From positions 186,001-250,000 of the forward strand of contig JAEBUN010000049.1 of the NCBI GenBank assembly GCA_023014365.1: 64,000 nucleotides of DNA. The letters are read 5' to 3'. The notes beneath the pieces were generated by a model. That model ran no database searches. It worked only from the letters and a program-made list of their open reading frames with translations, and had not been told where the DNA came from. A program made the translations under genes and the position numbers. The DNA is from Lepiota brunneoincarnata. Lineage: Eukaryota > Basidiomycota > Agaricomycetes > Agaricales > Agaricaceae. Positions 23,708-35,142 of this stretch are shown piece by piece; the stretch's first letter is position 1, and the number at the start of each line of letters is the position of its first letter.

Positions 23708-24226
23708 CCAAAGTACGGCTTCCTCCATATGTTCGATAGCTATGGACAAAGATAAATTATATATACTATGATCCCATATTTCCCACGATCGCACCTTCTT
23801 CATTCCCACCACCTTGTGAATACTATCTGATGATATTCTTAACTCATGGACCAGTCTTTCGTGTTCTTAAGTCTGAAGCATTCATAAAGACTGTCTCTGT
23901 GCTTAGCGGTTCGAGTCGCTTGAGTCGAGCGTTATGGTACTTGGAAATACACCAAGCTACGGATAATATTGGGCGACTACTCCCAACATCTCAAACTTCA
24001 CCGACGGGCCGGGAACCAGAGAGAAGCTCCAACTCCATCGACGAATGACTTTTTTTTTGGTGCCGCGTGACCAGCTCAGCCGTGCGTGCCCTTGCTACGC
24101 GAGCGAAGTCTTCTAGTTCACCGTCCGCACCAACACCGCTTGACATCCTCCTTCAAATACATTAACTCGCGCGATGTCGCTTACTTTTTTTCCAGGAGCG
24201 CCCCTGCTCGGATTCAAGCACTCGGA
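23708..24226. other. Intergenic, no gene seen
   Basis: AT-rich, with short T-runs near 24050. No supported features. Confidence 0.5.
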
Positions 24227-27200
24227 ATGAGACGACTCCTCGCTTTCGTGTTGTGGGCTTCTTACCTCTCGTGCGGAACGGCAATAGGAGTGGAGAAACG
24301 ACAGTCTACGGAGGATCACAGCAACCAGTATATTCTCCCTGTGGGCTCACGTATGATTTGACTCCTCGTTTTGCTGCATCATTCCTGACACAACACCCAG
24401 CAAACTTCTACAATGGGCAATCGAACGCTTCCGTTACCATCGACCAGCATTCACTTCTCCTTGACGGAAAGGTCTGCATGCGCACCGGATTGTTTAGCCC
24501 ATATTTAATTATGCCCAGCGTATCATGTTCTTCTCCGGGGAGTTTCATCCATTCAGACTGCCATCTGCCAGAGCTTTGGAGGGACGTTCTTCAGAAGTGC
24601 GTAGTAGGATTGTTTTGTCTCGAGAGGAACGATGTGAATTTGGCTTGGATTGTAGGTTCAAAGTTAGTACTTTTCCTTGTGATTATTCTACGTTGAGACA
24701 AATGCACTGAACTACATAGGCGGCAGGGTTAAACGGCGTCTCTGCGTACTGTGAGATTAATCCTAGATTATGACAATGACTTTTTTTTTTTACTTGTCCC
24801 CTCGTAGGGCACTGGGGCCTCACTGCGCCGAATGCTAGAGAGGTTAGGTTCACAGAACACAATGACCTAAAACGGTTCTACGAAGTCGCTCGAGAAGTTG
24901 GAATCCTTGTCATTGTGCGCCCAGGGTAAGCAAGCTGCCGAATGCGCCTCTCTTTTCTAAGAGTTCACGTAGGCCTTATGTGAATGCGGAGACTGCTGGA
25001 GGTGCTTGACTCGTCACCCGTTGTGTACCCATACGGAAGCTTACAAGATTTCATTGGCCCTAGGCGGTATACCTGGTTGGGTGACTAATATAGTAGGACT
25101 TGCGAGGACGAATGCAACTGACTACAGAGAAGCTTGGTTACCCTAGTGCGTTCGCGCAATCTTGGATTCGTCAAGTCTTTCATGCTGATTCGGTCCTCAG
25201 CCTCGAAGGTTTCGCCAAAGAAACTGCTCCTTACCAGGTGCGCTTTGTTCCTGGCACCTTCCGTTATGGATCTTAGAACGCGGTGTAGTACCCGGATGGG
25301 CCCGTCATAGGTAATCTCACCGTTGAGTGTGTTTTACTTCGAAGCCAACTTTCCTGGTAGCCATCCAGAGCGAGAATGAATATGCGACTACTGCCCAACA
25401 GCCTATCCCAGGTCTCGATGAACACATGCAAGATATCATCGACACACTGCGAAAGAATGGAATTACGAAGGTTCCAACAATTCATAACGATAAGAGTCCT
25501 AGCGGCCAGTATGCAATGAGGGGCCTGGGAAAGGTGGACTTGTACGGTTAATTTCTACTGTCGGGACGCTTGAATGCTCATACGAGTGGTATACAGATAT
25601 GGCTGGGATGGGTGGGCTTCGTATTATTAACATATTCTCTCTTTATTCTGATATTAGGGCCAAGCTATCCTTTAGGGTTCGATTGTGACAATCCCAGTCG
25701 ATGGACTGAGCTGTCAACTCGTGAGTCGACGAATAATAATCATGTAGACAGGTTCTCACTCAAAATCAGAGGCCGACGCATTTCACCAGATGTGGAATCC
25801 CGCCGAACCATTGGCTTTATTTGAGTGGCAAGGTAAGCTCGTTCCCCCTTGCCATTTTTTTTTTGAGGCGCTGATACGTCACTCAGGAGGAGCCTTCTCA
25901 TATTGGTCTGGTCCCGGTTACAACGAATGCTTCAAGTTGATCAACGAACAATTTGCCAACGTGAGGAAATATGCGTTGGGAGAACCCTTCCGCTGAACAT
26001 CGGGATTGTCTAGGTGTATTACAAGGTATGTTAGATCTTGGGTGGTACCGCGTTGTCTGTTCCTTATCTTTGCGGAAGAACAATTATGCTGCTGGAGCAT
26101 CCCTCCAAAACCTCTATATGACATATGGTATCGTCCGTTGAAAGCATAATTGAGCTATTCGCTGAATGGGATTCTAAAGGGGGTACAAATTGGGGAAACA
26201 TGCACACTCACACGATTTATTCTAGTTATGAGTAAGTTATCTAGCTCGAGCTACCTCCATCCGGACTAATCATAATTGCGTACAGCTATGGAGCCGTAAG
26301 CACATTGCTCCATAAGTACCATGGTGTGCCTGAATTGCCGTCTCCAGGCCATCCGCGAAGATCGTACCCTTAGCCCGAAACTGGATGAATTAAAACTCCA
26401 AGCGTACTTTCTCCATGCATCCCCAGATTATCTCACTGTTGGACGCATTGGGAACGGTACAGTTGGGCTCGGCACGGCTTATAGTGACTCACCGGACATC
26501 TACACAACACATCTCCATGCCCCTGATCGTGGCACTAATTTTTATGTCGTTCGCCAAGTAACCAACCAGAAAATCACAAACACTGATTTCAAGCTGCGGG
26601 TCAACACAACAGAACTTGGCCAAATCACGGTTCCGAGGAATGGCGTTATCACTCTAGCTGGGAGGGAATCGAAAATCCTGGTAACCGACTATGTGTTTGG
26701 GACTTCTAAAATCATTTATTCGACAGCCGAGGTAGGCGTTTCCCTCGGCGAGGGGAAATATACTTACGCATAACCCCGATAGGTTATGACTTGGGGAATG
26801 TTTGACAATGTGAGTGTGGGTCCCGTTGTGTTGATGTTCCGAGCTGACAATCCCTAGAACGATAGTATTGTCGTATATGCTTTGGAGGGTCAATACGTCG
26901 AGCTCAGCATCTCGTCTAAGGCGGTATCGCACTTGTCAATAGTCGGTTCAAAACTTATAAAGGCCAGGATCGATTCAAAGGTACCGGGGCTTCTGTCTTC
27001 CCCCCCCCCCCCCCCCCCAAATTTTCCTAAGCTAATAAGATCTTCAGTCGATTGTCACGATCTCCGGAACGGTATCCGGCTTAGCTGTAATCGACTTTGG
27101 CATCACGCGCGTATTTGTGGCCGACAAGAAGACATCCTCATCTTTCTGGGCACCGAAAATCCCAAACAAAGGACGCCACACACAATATGACGTTTCTCCC

Positions 27201-28973
27201 GAGGTCCCTTCTGTCTTCATACGCGGCCCCTATCTTGTTCGCGATGTCTCCGCAAAGGGAGCAACCCTTGCCCTCACAGGAGACATCAACAGCACGACCA
27301 CCGTCGATGTCTTCGCCTCAAGTACATATCACTCGATAACTTGGAATGGCGCCCATGTACCTGTTACGAGGAGCGAGCTTGGCGGTCTACGAAGGTACGG
27401 TTAAATTCCCCGGCGCCCTAAATGAAGCCCGCATTCCAAACATGAACAATGTCGAATGGAGTTGCGCGGACTCATTGCCTGAATTATCGCTTGATTATGA
27501 TGATAGCGACTGGGTTCTTGCGAACAAGACGTCCACGAGGAGGCCTCAGCAGCCATTCTTTGGCAAGGTATGTTACCAATCGCTGGATAATTAGCACTTG
27601 CTTATTAGCGTTACAGAACGTCCTCTATTCAAGCGAGTGAGTTATCGGCCAGGTTTTACTGTTTAGATTCAACTGACGTTGAGCAAGGTATGGTTTCCAC
27701 GCTGGTATGTGCCTAGTTGGACTGGTGCTAGTCTGGTATTAATAAACACAAAGGCCAATGGGTATGGCGTGGTCACTTCAAAGGATCGGCACGAGGCGTT
27801 GAGCTTGCTATTCAGGGGTCAGTGTCTACTGCTCTGGACTCAATGCTAGCTCATGTCGTACTAGTGGTTTCTCGTTTGGATACTCCGCTTTCCTGAATGG
27901 CCATTTCCTGGGGTCCGGTCAGGGGAGCTCTCACAGTCAAGACGGTGTTGATATCCTCCGTCCTTCTTTCAACTTCACACAGGACATGCTCAAGGGCAAT
28001 GACAATGGTACTCATAAACCATCCCAATCCCGGCTCTCATAACGCTAATCATTTCATTATAGTTCTCACCCTCATCCATGATTCTACGGGAATGAACCAA
28101 GATTGTATGTGGTTTTTACAGCCGGTGATCTCAACTCAGAGTTCCTCGCTTTTCAGATAATATTAATGACGAGTTCAAGACACCTCGAGGCATACGTGGA
28201 TACAGACTTCTAAGTGACGATCCAAGGAATGATTTCACCGAATGGAGATTGGCCGGTAGTCAGTACCTTTCGCACGCAACTCATTCCCAAAACTCATGTA
28301 TGGATTTGTCCTAGATGTTGGTGGCGAAAATGCTCCAGATAAGGTTCGGGGGCCTTATAACGAAGGCGGCTGGTGGTTTGAGCGTGTTGGTATGTACCAT
28401 AGCACAATTGGAAGCCAAGGGTATTTACCTCTCCGTAGGTGCACATCTCCCAGGCTTCGACGCCTCTACATGGAATAAGTCCTGCTCTCCTCTCCAGGGA
28501 CGGTCTACTCCTGGCGTAACGGTCTACAGAACGATAATCAACCTTGACTTACCTCGTGGCTCGGATATTCCTCTTGCTTTTGACTTTGCTCTTGAAAAAG
28601 AACGCCCATATCGTGTGCTGATCTACGTGAATGGTTGGCAATTCGGAAGGTGATGCCTCAGCTATCATCGCGACACGATACTGACGTCGTTACAACAAGA
28701 TTTTTATCATCACTGGGCCCCCAAATCAGCTATCCAATTCCCGAGGGCATACTCAATCACCACGGAAAGAACGAAATCCTAATCTCTCTCTGGGCTCTCA
28801 GTGGGTCTGGCCGATCACGTTATATTCACCAACTCAAGTGACATTTTACAGGCGTTGATGGTGCCCAGCTTTCGAAACTGGAACTCAACAAGCGGACCAC
28901 TCTCTTCTCCAGCAATTTACTAACGGCCGACGCAGTTCCTGCACCTGGCTGGCAGGATCTGAGGGCCCAATGA
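24227..28973 (+). CDS. Secreted GH35 beta-galactosidase, many introns
   Basis: Starts with a signal peptide (MRRLLAFVLWASYLSCGTA). Family blocks then run in order across about 4.7 kb: VTIDQHSLLLDGK, MFFSGEFHPFRLP, HWGLTAPNARE, then AIQSENEYA with the acid/base Glu, and GLDEHMQDIIDTLRKNGI. Next come LFEWQ/GGAFSYWSGPGY with the nucleophile Glu split by an intron, GTNWGN, and the C-terminal beta domains (GTAYSDSPDIYTTHLHAPD, FWAPKIPN, FVADKK, NEGGWWFERVGMY, FALEKERPYRVLIYVNGWQF, PIPEGILNHHGKNEIL). It ends APGWQDLRAQ at 28971-28973. GH35 enzymes release terminal beta-galactose from polysaccharides such as pectic galactan or xyloglucan. About twenty short introns are implied. One intron carries a 19-base C run. 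Exact exon borders and full integrity were not worked out. Confidence 0.85.
27000..27018 (+). repeat. Poly-C tract (19 bases) inside a beta-galactosidase intron
   Basis: An uninterrupted C run just before the 3' splice site (AATAAGATCTTCAG). It would serve as the polypyrimidine tract. Confidence 0.9.
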
Positions 28974-29419
28974 AAGGTTATAATGAACGTAAAGGATGCT
29001 AGATGGAGGAATGATACAAATGTATTAGGTTATGACCTGGAGTCTATTTTTTTGTAATGGCTCCAGCAGACTTGACGGCTGATCTATGGAGTCGAGGGTT
29101 GGAAATTACTCTGAACACGTCAACAGCTACGATCAATGTCGAGCACACAACTCGCAATTCCCCCACAACAAAGCCTGTCTCTTCCAGAGGCCACGTCTAT
29201 CTCCCATGAATCCTCGGGAGCTAGCTCGAACGCATCCCAGCCTCGGAGAAAAACGCTCTGCCATGAACATCGACCTACATGGGGCCAATGCCACCCAAGG
29301 ACTTCCTGAATAGATTCCTTCCAGTTGATTATAATTTGGAGCACGCCAGCTAGAATGGAGTCACAAAAGGAAGTAAAGAGTGCAAAATGTATAACCCGTT
29401 TGCAAGTCTTATGTCTCAT
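28974..29419. other. 3' flank of the beta-galactosidase gene
   Basis: Presumed 3' UTR and intergenic sequence; the short ORFs have no motif. Confidence 0.5.
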
Positions 29420-29421
29420 TC

Positions 29422-29495
29422 TCTGTAGAATATTGAGATATATTCAGTCTCGTTGCAAGAGCTATTATATACCTGTAGAATATTGAGATATACTA
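29422..29495 (+). repeat. Two direct copies of a 20-bp sequence
   Basis: CTGTAGAATATTGAGATATA occurs at about 29423 and again at about 29473, directly proximal to the buried telomeric repeat. Confidence 0.75.
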
Positions 29496-29538
29496 TGCGA
29501 AGAAGTTAGTACAATAATTAGTGATATGAATAAGATAC

Positions 29539-29550
29539 TTAGGGTTAGGG
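29539..29550 (+). repeat. Interstitial telomeric repeat (TTAGGG)2
   Basis: TTAGGGTTAGGG directly abuts the 3' end of a decayed PLE copy, the same junction form as in the terminal array. Confidence 0.85.
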
Positions 29551-29938
29551 AAGGGGGGACTAAAACACAAGTCGCAACAGTGGGGCGCAACAGGTTGTTG
29601 GGGTTTCCAACTACCCACCCGTTTCGTCTTATAAAGACTCATCAGGCGCACGATATCCGTCAGATACCTGCCGTCCAATCGATTATCGCCGATAGTGATT
29701 GATTGCGATTAATTACATTACATAATCCATCCGCGGAACGTGTTAGTAATCCCCCCGTAAATAACAGGTGAAAATAGATTAAAAACTTAGCTTCGAATTT
29801 CAAAACTTACCATGCTGACTTTAGCGCCGGCTAGACGCTGAGAAAAGTCACGTGTCATCGGGCTATATTACCCGGTGCATAGCCGGGGTAGGGCCGTCAC
29901 GTGATCACGTAACATGACTTACTTTCGCACGGGGTCCT
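29551..29938 (-). mobile_element. Relic PLE 3' fragment buried 17 kb from the array
   Basis: It aligns by eye to the 3' ends of the terminal copies, from the GGGGGGACTAAAACAC end through the hammerhead, the hairpins, the CACGTG sites and the hairpin ATCGGGCTATATTACCCG, to CGCACGGGGTCC. It carries many substitutions, so it is clearly older. It contains no coding part. Similarity stops at about 29938. Confidence 0.85.
29585..29649 (-). ncRNA. Hammerhead ribozyme in the relic copy (decayed stem III)
   Basis: Core CTGATGA and GAAA, stem I GCGC/GCGC and stem II are kept. ACGGG has become ACAGG on the + strand (CCTGT instead of CCCGT in the RNA), weakening stem III. Confidence 0.7.
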
Positions 29939-30019
29939 CCTGCATGATAAACGTCTGCATGGGGGTGGTACTCTTCACACACGTTTCTTGATTGGAGTCT
30001 TCCAAGCTGAAGTCCAGAT

Positions 30020-30870
30020 CTAAATTCTTTTTCTACTTGCATCTTGCAAGTGATCTTTCAGTGCTGCCAGCAAAGGGGTGTCGGCATCCGAATCCGGCAC
30101 ATCAGGTGACCCGCTAAAAAAATTTTTGACATTGAACTTTTGAACGGTCAGGTCAGTTGTAGGGTGCTCTAAGGCCGCGAATTGTGCTCCAAAGCACCTG
30201 CTTGGACCAACATCTGGTGACTGAACTGGATGTGGAAGTTGATTGGGGAGATGAGAATTGCAGAATTGTTGGGTGACCTTTGCATGGTAAATTAGAGCTC
30301 CACCTTCCATCACTGCTACCTACCCCCTCTCCTCCAATAAATTCCCAAAAAAATCCTACAATGGTCCACTAAGGACTAGGCTAACATAATTTGCATCAGT
30401 CCTTGTATCCTTGGGTATATAAACCAGTGGAATGAGTTTTCTGTGTGCCATATACCCCCATATTATAAGACTCTGTCTTCCAGACTTGAAAGTAGGGGTT
30501 AAACACCTTTCTGTGTACCTCTCACCAGGTCTTCTCCATACCCAAACCATCTTTGAACCTAATCCAATCTCCACAGAAGCCTCATCTGTCTAGATTACAT
30601 GTTTCCAGTCCTCCTCTATCCACCTCCAATGTTCCCTTGCCCATACCATCCTGGCTTTGACATGGGAGGGCTTAAGAAATAGTTTCTTTGCAGCAATGTA
30701 TTTAGGTACAACGGTATGATTCGTTTTGCCTCTTGGTTGATCCCCATCCATGCCGCATCACGGATGTGGCAGCCTGATCTCGCGCTCAGGGTTGTTCCTG
30801 ACCCCGCCCAAGATAATATATCATTCAATCTACGCATCATACAGTTTGAATCCACTCAAAAACAAAATGA
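30020..30870 (-). pseudogene. Tc1/mariner-type transposase, degraded
   Basis: Minus-strand fragments in changing frames read like a Tc1-family DDE transposase: KLFLKPSHVKARMVWAREHW, WIEEDWKHVI, an in-frame stop, then TDEASVEIGLGSKMVW with the first catalytic Asp, VWRRPGERY, LIIWGYMAHRKLIP, and further down YHAKVTQQFCNSHLPN. The stop at TAG before TDEAS and several frame changes show it is dead. Terminal inverted repeats were not located. Tc1 elements cut and paste at TA sites. Confidence 0.75.
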
Positions 30871-32820
30871 TCAAATTTAGACACCACGAGAGCTCCCATA
30901 TCACTCAGTCAGTGTATGCTCAGTGGGCTTTGGGCTCCTCGGCCCACTTTCTGAGTCGTTTGCACTTCCTCCTTTCCTATCTACGTCACCTCGCCACTGA
31001 TCTGCGCATCTCTGCGACTTTCTGGCGCTGCCGGCTCTTTGTAACACTAACAGATACAAGTACAGAAGGAGGCTGTAGTGCACGATGTACCAGATGATAG
31101 AGACTCGGAAGTGGTGAGTGCAGAAGTTGATTGCACAGGTCGTGAAACGCGACGATGCCTGAGGAATCACGACATCCACTGATATTTGGTCTTGTGTGAC
31201 ACGGTGATTGAGAATTTGATCCGATGGTTACTGTACCTCATCAGGTACTGGGTCATGCTGAGGCAAATTTGCATTCACATCGCTTTCCGTGCAACGTTTC
31301 GCCCAATTTTATTCCCTGGGCTACAATATGATATATATTAGTGTTCTATGGACTCCATACACTCAGAGAACCCATAGAAAATATTTAGGAATTTTCGTGC
31401 AACAGAGGGTCAAAGGGCAGGAAAAGCATAGTAACAGGTCAGTGCATCTTGACAGAGAAATATGACGAAACACCAAGTTCTGGTGCCTTCAGTAGACTCC
31501 TGTGGGCATGGACATTGAATGATAACCGTGGTTGGAATTGCAACGATGAGGATCTGGCCTGGTGGGCGGCCGAAATTCCAAGCCCTTGTGGCAGGATCAC
31601 CCAAATTGAGGTATATCTGGCTGGTCAGGGGCCATTTGCGCGGTGATTCATCCTGTAGTCAGTCCAAGAGTTGATAATCAGTACTGGAGATACCATGGCT
31701 AGAATTTATCACACGTACATGGACCCGTTAAGCTGGTCTCGAAGAGCAGCACCCAAAAGAATCATTGCTCAGGTGCCAAAAATCGTGTTTCTCACGAAGT
31801 ACCTTCAATATCGCAAAGTCATGAAGTGGTTTCGGGGTTGGAAAAGTTGATCAGGAGGTGGCCAGATGGTCCAGCTTGGGACTGCAAAAAGAATTGCGGA
31901 GAGAATTGCGGTGGTCGTCGCCTAAAGTCGAGTTGTTCCAGCTTGGCATCAATGCACGAACGAGGCTTTAGCATGCCGACCTGAGATGACCCGGTTCGGG
32001 GGACCCCCCGAGCGCAGCGAGGGAGGGGAGGGTCATCAAATGGTCGGTCCTCTTCGTGCGCAGTGGCGATACTGTATGAGGTAAGCATGTTGGTTTCCGC
32101 GGATGCGATCACTCCCGGCTCTGGGCGCGGGGCTCGGCTTCTCTGTAGGATTGTTTGATTTGAGGCACGAAAATGAGTATCTTGAGGCTAAGAAAGCTGA
32201 GTAGAGTCATTCTAGTTTGCAAACACTTTATTCTGAGGAGGAGGAATGCCTTTTTTGGAAAGAAGAACGAGGTTGTAAAATTTTGCATGTTTGAAGGCCT
32301 TCTAATGAGAGTCTAGTTTGCATACAGTTTGGGGTTCTAAGAGAAGGTTATTTTGCAAAATAGTGACAGCTATGCCTGCTCGGTCCATGCGTGAGCATGC
32401 ATCAGCAAATCCTGGGCCATCTACAAAGCTCTATCACAGTCTGTAACAGTACTATGTAGATACTGTAGTTGTCCATAGAGTCCATAGAGCCCATAGCAAC
32501 CTATATGCTCTCTATAGTTCTATGTAGTGCTACTATAGTCTATTTGAAGCCTCAAAATATGCTGTACTCTCGGGGGCTACGGTAGCCTGCCAAGGTACAA
32601 TGACCTGCCCTTAACTCACTTCATGATGTGGCGAGAGAAGTTGCACTCGTGGAAAGTTGTCCCAACATCTGTTGAGTTGTAATATTTGTAACATGCATCC
32701 TACTGTATCTTATGTTGCTCTCAGAGAGGTTGCAGCCTGATGAGTTGTGAGAAATGTTGGATGCATCCTTAGAAAAGTTGCATCCTGGCAAGGTGACCCC
32801 CATTGTCCTACGGACCTCTC
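30871..32820. other. Repeat-rich interval without genes
   Basis: No supported ORF. It contains a hairpin (31985-32037), a CTATAG-rich stretch (about 32440-32560, repeated CCATAGAG and CTATAG words) and scattered GTTGCATCC-like words at 32638-32790. Probably decayed mobile DNA. Confidence 0.5.
31985..32037. repeat. GC-rich inverted repeat (hairpin)
   Basis: GATGACCC at 31985-31992 pairs with GGGTCATC at 32030-32037, enclosing GGGGGACCCCCC and CGAGCGCAGCGAG-type sequence. Confidence 0.6.
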
Positions 32821-32830
32821 GATTTGCAGT

Positions 32831-34128
32831 CTATTTCGGGTTGTATGCAGAAAGTTGCCAAAAACCTCGAAGTTGTCCGTAATTTGATTTTTTGCACACT
32901 ATATCGCCCATAACATGGCGGCTTCGGCTCCTCCCGTTCCACCATCCCTCGACGACTGTCCTGTTGTCCCCAAAAACTTTGATATTGCGATTCTCGCCAC
33001 CGAATCTGAGTAAGGTGGAGACCAAGAGCTCGAAACCAACGGCTTACGCCCATGCGATGTCACGACCATCTGATTGCCATCCTGGGGACAGGTGCCAAGC
33101 CAGCCAGCGACCCGAGACAACGATCGCGATCCCAGTCTCTGAGCTTGCATCTGAATATGCCTGTTGGTCACATACGGTACATGGCCCTGGGATAGGACGC
33201 TTGACGAACTGCTGAGAGAGGGCATGGCCATTGGAGGTCTGCAGGCGTCTGTCGAGGTGGAGTTCGGGGCATGAAAGGACGGTGACCAAAGATTCCAAGC
33301 ATTGATTCCAGGGTTGTAAGGTATGCCCGTCCTTCTGGGATGACCAAGCAAGCATGCCGAAGTTTACCGTACAGTTTTTGAACTTCCTCGAGTGTATGGG
33401 TACGCGACGAAGACCACACTTCAATGGCATCCAAATATTGTTGTTTCTTTTTGTCTGGGATCGAAACTTTCCGCCGTTCCAGGTTCCAGAGAAAACCAGT
33501 GAAAGGAAATTCTTGTGAAAAGGGAACATCCTTCTCGAGTTGCCATGGAATCCCAAGCTCACCCGAAATGTTGTCGATATCTTCGATGTTGTAAGTAAAC
33601 TTCTTGTCGTCAGCACTGTGCTCGCTACAACCAGATAGGTCCTGTAGACCAAAACGCATATCCTCCACATGCTCGTCAAGACGTCCATCATCCAGCGATC
33701 CAGCCTTGAACCAAATACGGCTACCAGACTGCTGTCGTCCACCATGCTTGTCAATTCCCAGAGCCAGCTCCCGGCTCTTTGTTGTATTTGTCAAGATACT
33801 TTCGTAGAATGCGCAAGAAGACATGGTCGTCAACCCATTTTGCCAAAGGGCCAAGACCACGCGCACGCATGATATCTGCCCCGGCGTCGGCGATGAGGCC
33901 ATAACAACCTGCACCCGAAGTGATTCCAAAGCACAAATTCCCGTCAAGCACAAATTTGTTGTCTGCAATATCTCTAATGACAGTACCAGGCCATTGGGAA
34001 GGATGGAGGGGCACTGTACGATAAGCTTCTGCCACGTCACGCACCGCACCCTGAGACCCTGGGGGGAGCCTCACGCAGAGCAGGGAAAAGGCTGCGAAGG
34101 TTCCTCACGTGCAAGGGAAGTCTTCTGA
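32831..34128 (-). pseudogene. RT and RNase H of the DIRS-like element
   Basis: RT pieces: VRDVAEAYRTVPLHPSQWPG with the first Asp, DGNLCFGITSGAGCYGLIAD, GLGPLAKWVDDHVFLRI with the catalytic Asp pair. The connection follows (SIPDKKKQQYLDAIEVW, EVQKLYGKLRHACLVIPEGR). RNase H: SDASSETGIAIVVSGRWLAW (Asp), DIAWAEAVGFELL (Glu), VFGDNRTVVEGWWNGRSRS (Asp). These lie in at least three frames between 34128 and 32831, so no intact protein is made. This RT class is usually joined to a tyrosine recombinase rather than an integrase. Confidence 0.75.
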
Positions 34129-34194
34129 GTTAATAACGGAGTTGATCGACTGTTGAAGGGAGGGTTCATGAGGGAAAGACAGGGTTTGTACCAT

Positions 34195-35142
34195 TCACAG
34201 TTTATTCGGCTTATGAGCCTTTGGGACCACCGACACAGGGGAAGACTGAAAGGGCCCAATAAGGTCCTCGAGTTCGCATCTGGAGAAAGGGCCAAGGTAT
34301 CGGCCTGTTTGGAAATCGTGTGTAATAATTTCGTTATATGCTTCAATGTTCTCAGTGACGGTTGGACTATTTTGAGGAGTAAAAGTTGTTGTAATCCTGG
34401 GCACCCCAACACAGAAACCACGACGCAGACCTTCGACCAAGTGGGGGTAGGACAAAGTGAGGTTCGCCCGTTTGAGAGCATCCTCCCATGCATCTGCGTT
34501 GTAAGGTGTATTAGGCTGGAGCCCTCTCCGCACGAGGGCACTTCTGAGCACCGTGATCCTTTCCTCCGCACCCTGAACACTCGTGTCCATCCTGGTGGAA
34601 AAGACTCTTGCATTGGATTTTGAGTTGCCACTTGACACACAGCTGGGTTCCGGCTGGATTGACGATCCGTCCACCATCCGCTCGTTTGCAGCGCGCCGGC
34701 GAGCCATCCCAAAGGGTTGCCGATGAGCATGTGGGGATGTGGTGAGGGTGGCGACCGAGGCAGATGGCGCAGGCAGAGAGCGAAGATGTGCCTGCGCTTC
34801 GCCGAAAACCCAAGCTTTCGGGTGGATTTGTGGAGGATCGAAAGGACGCGCGAGGTGGAGGGGAGGCTGAACGTCTCGACCCACGAGGGAAATATCCTGC
34901 GTGAGGTCTCTCCCATGAGCGGCCGACTGCCGTGCTCTGACTAGACGTTCCTTCGACGAGCTGACAGGGACGAGACATGACATGACATGACACGACAAGA
35001 CGCGGTGAGACGGGACAAGACAGGACATGACATGACATGACATGACCAGATGTGACGAGATATGACGAGACATGACAGGACGGGACGAGACAGGGTGGCG
35101 GCAGACAGACACAAGATAGTGAAAGAAGATGGGAGAAGTCAA
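34195..35142 (-). pseudogene. Zinc-knuckle and pre-RT region of the DIRS-like element
   Basis: In one frame (34511-34760) it shows CAICLGRHPHHIPTC, DGSPARCKRADGGRIVNPAG and a CCHC knuckle CSGCGGKDHGAQKC. In a second frame it continues with NADAWEDALKRANL and the pre-RT blocks TGRYLGPFSRCELEDLIGPF and SSPVSVVPKAHKPNKL. The same block order is common in agaricomycete retroelements of this type. The frame change near 34510 breaks the protein. Confidence 0.65.
34968..35098 (+). repeat. GACAT/GACAG pentanucleotide minisatellite
   Basis: Degenerate tandem GACATGACAT and GACAAGACGG units, lying inside the retroelement between the Gag-like and RT parts. Confidence 0.8.
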
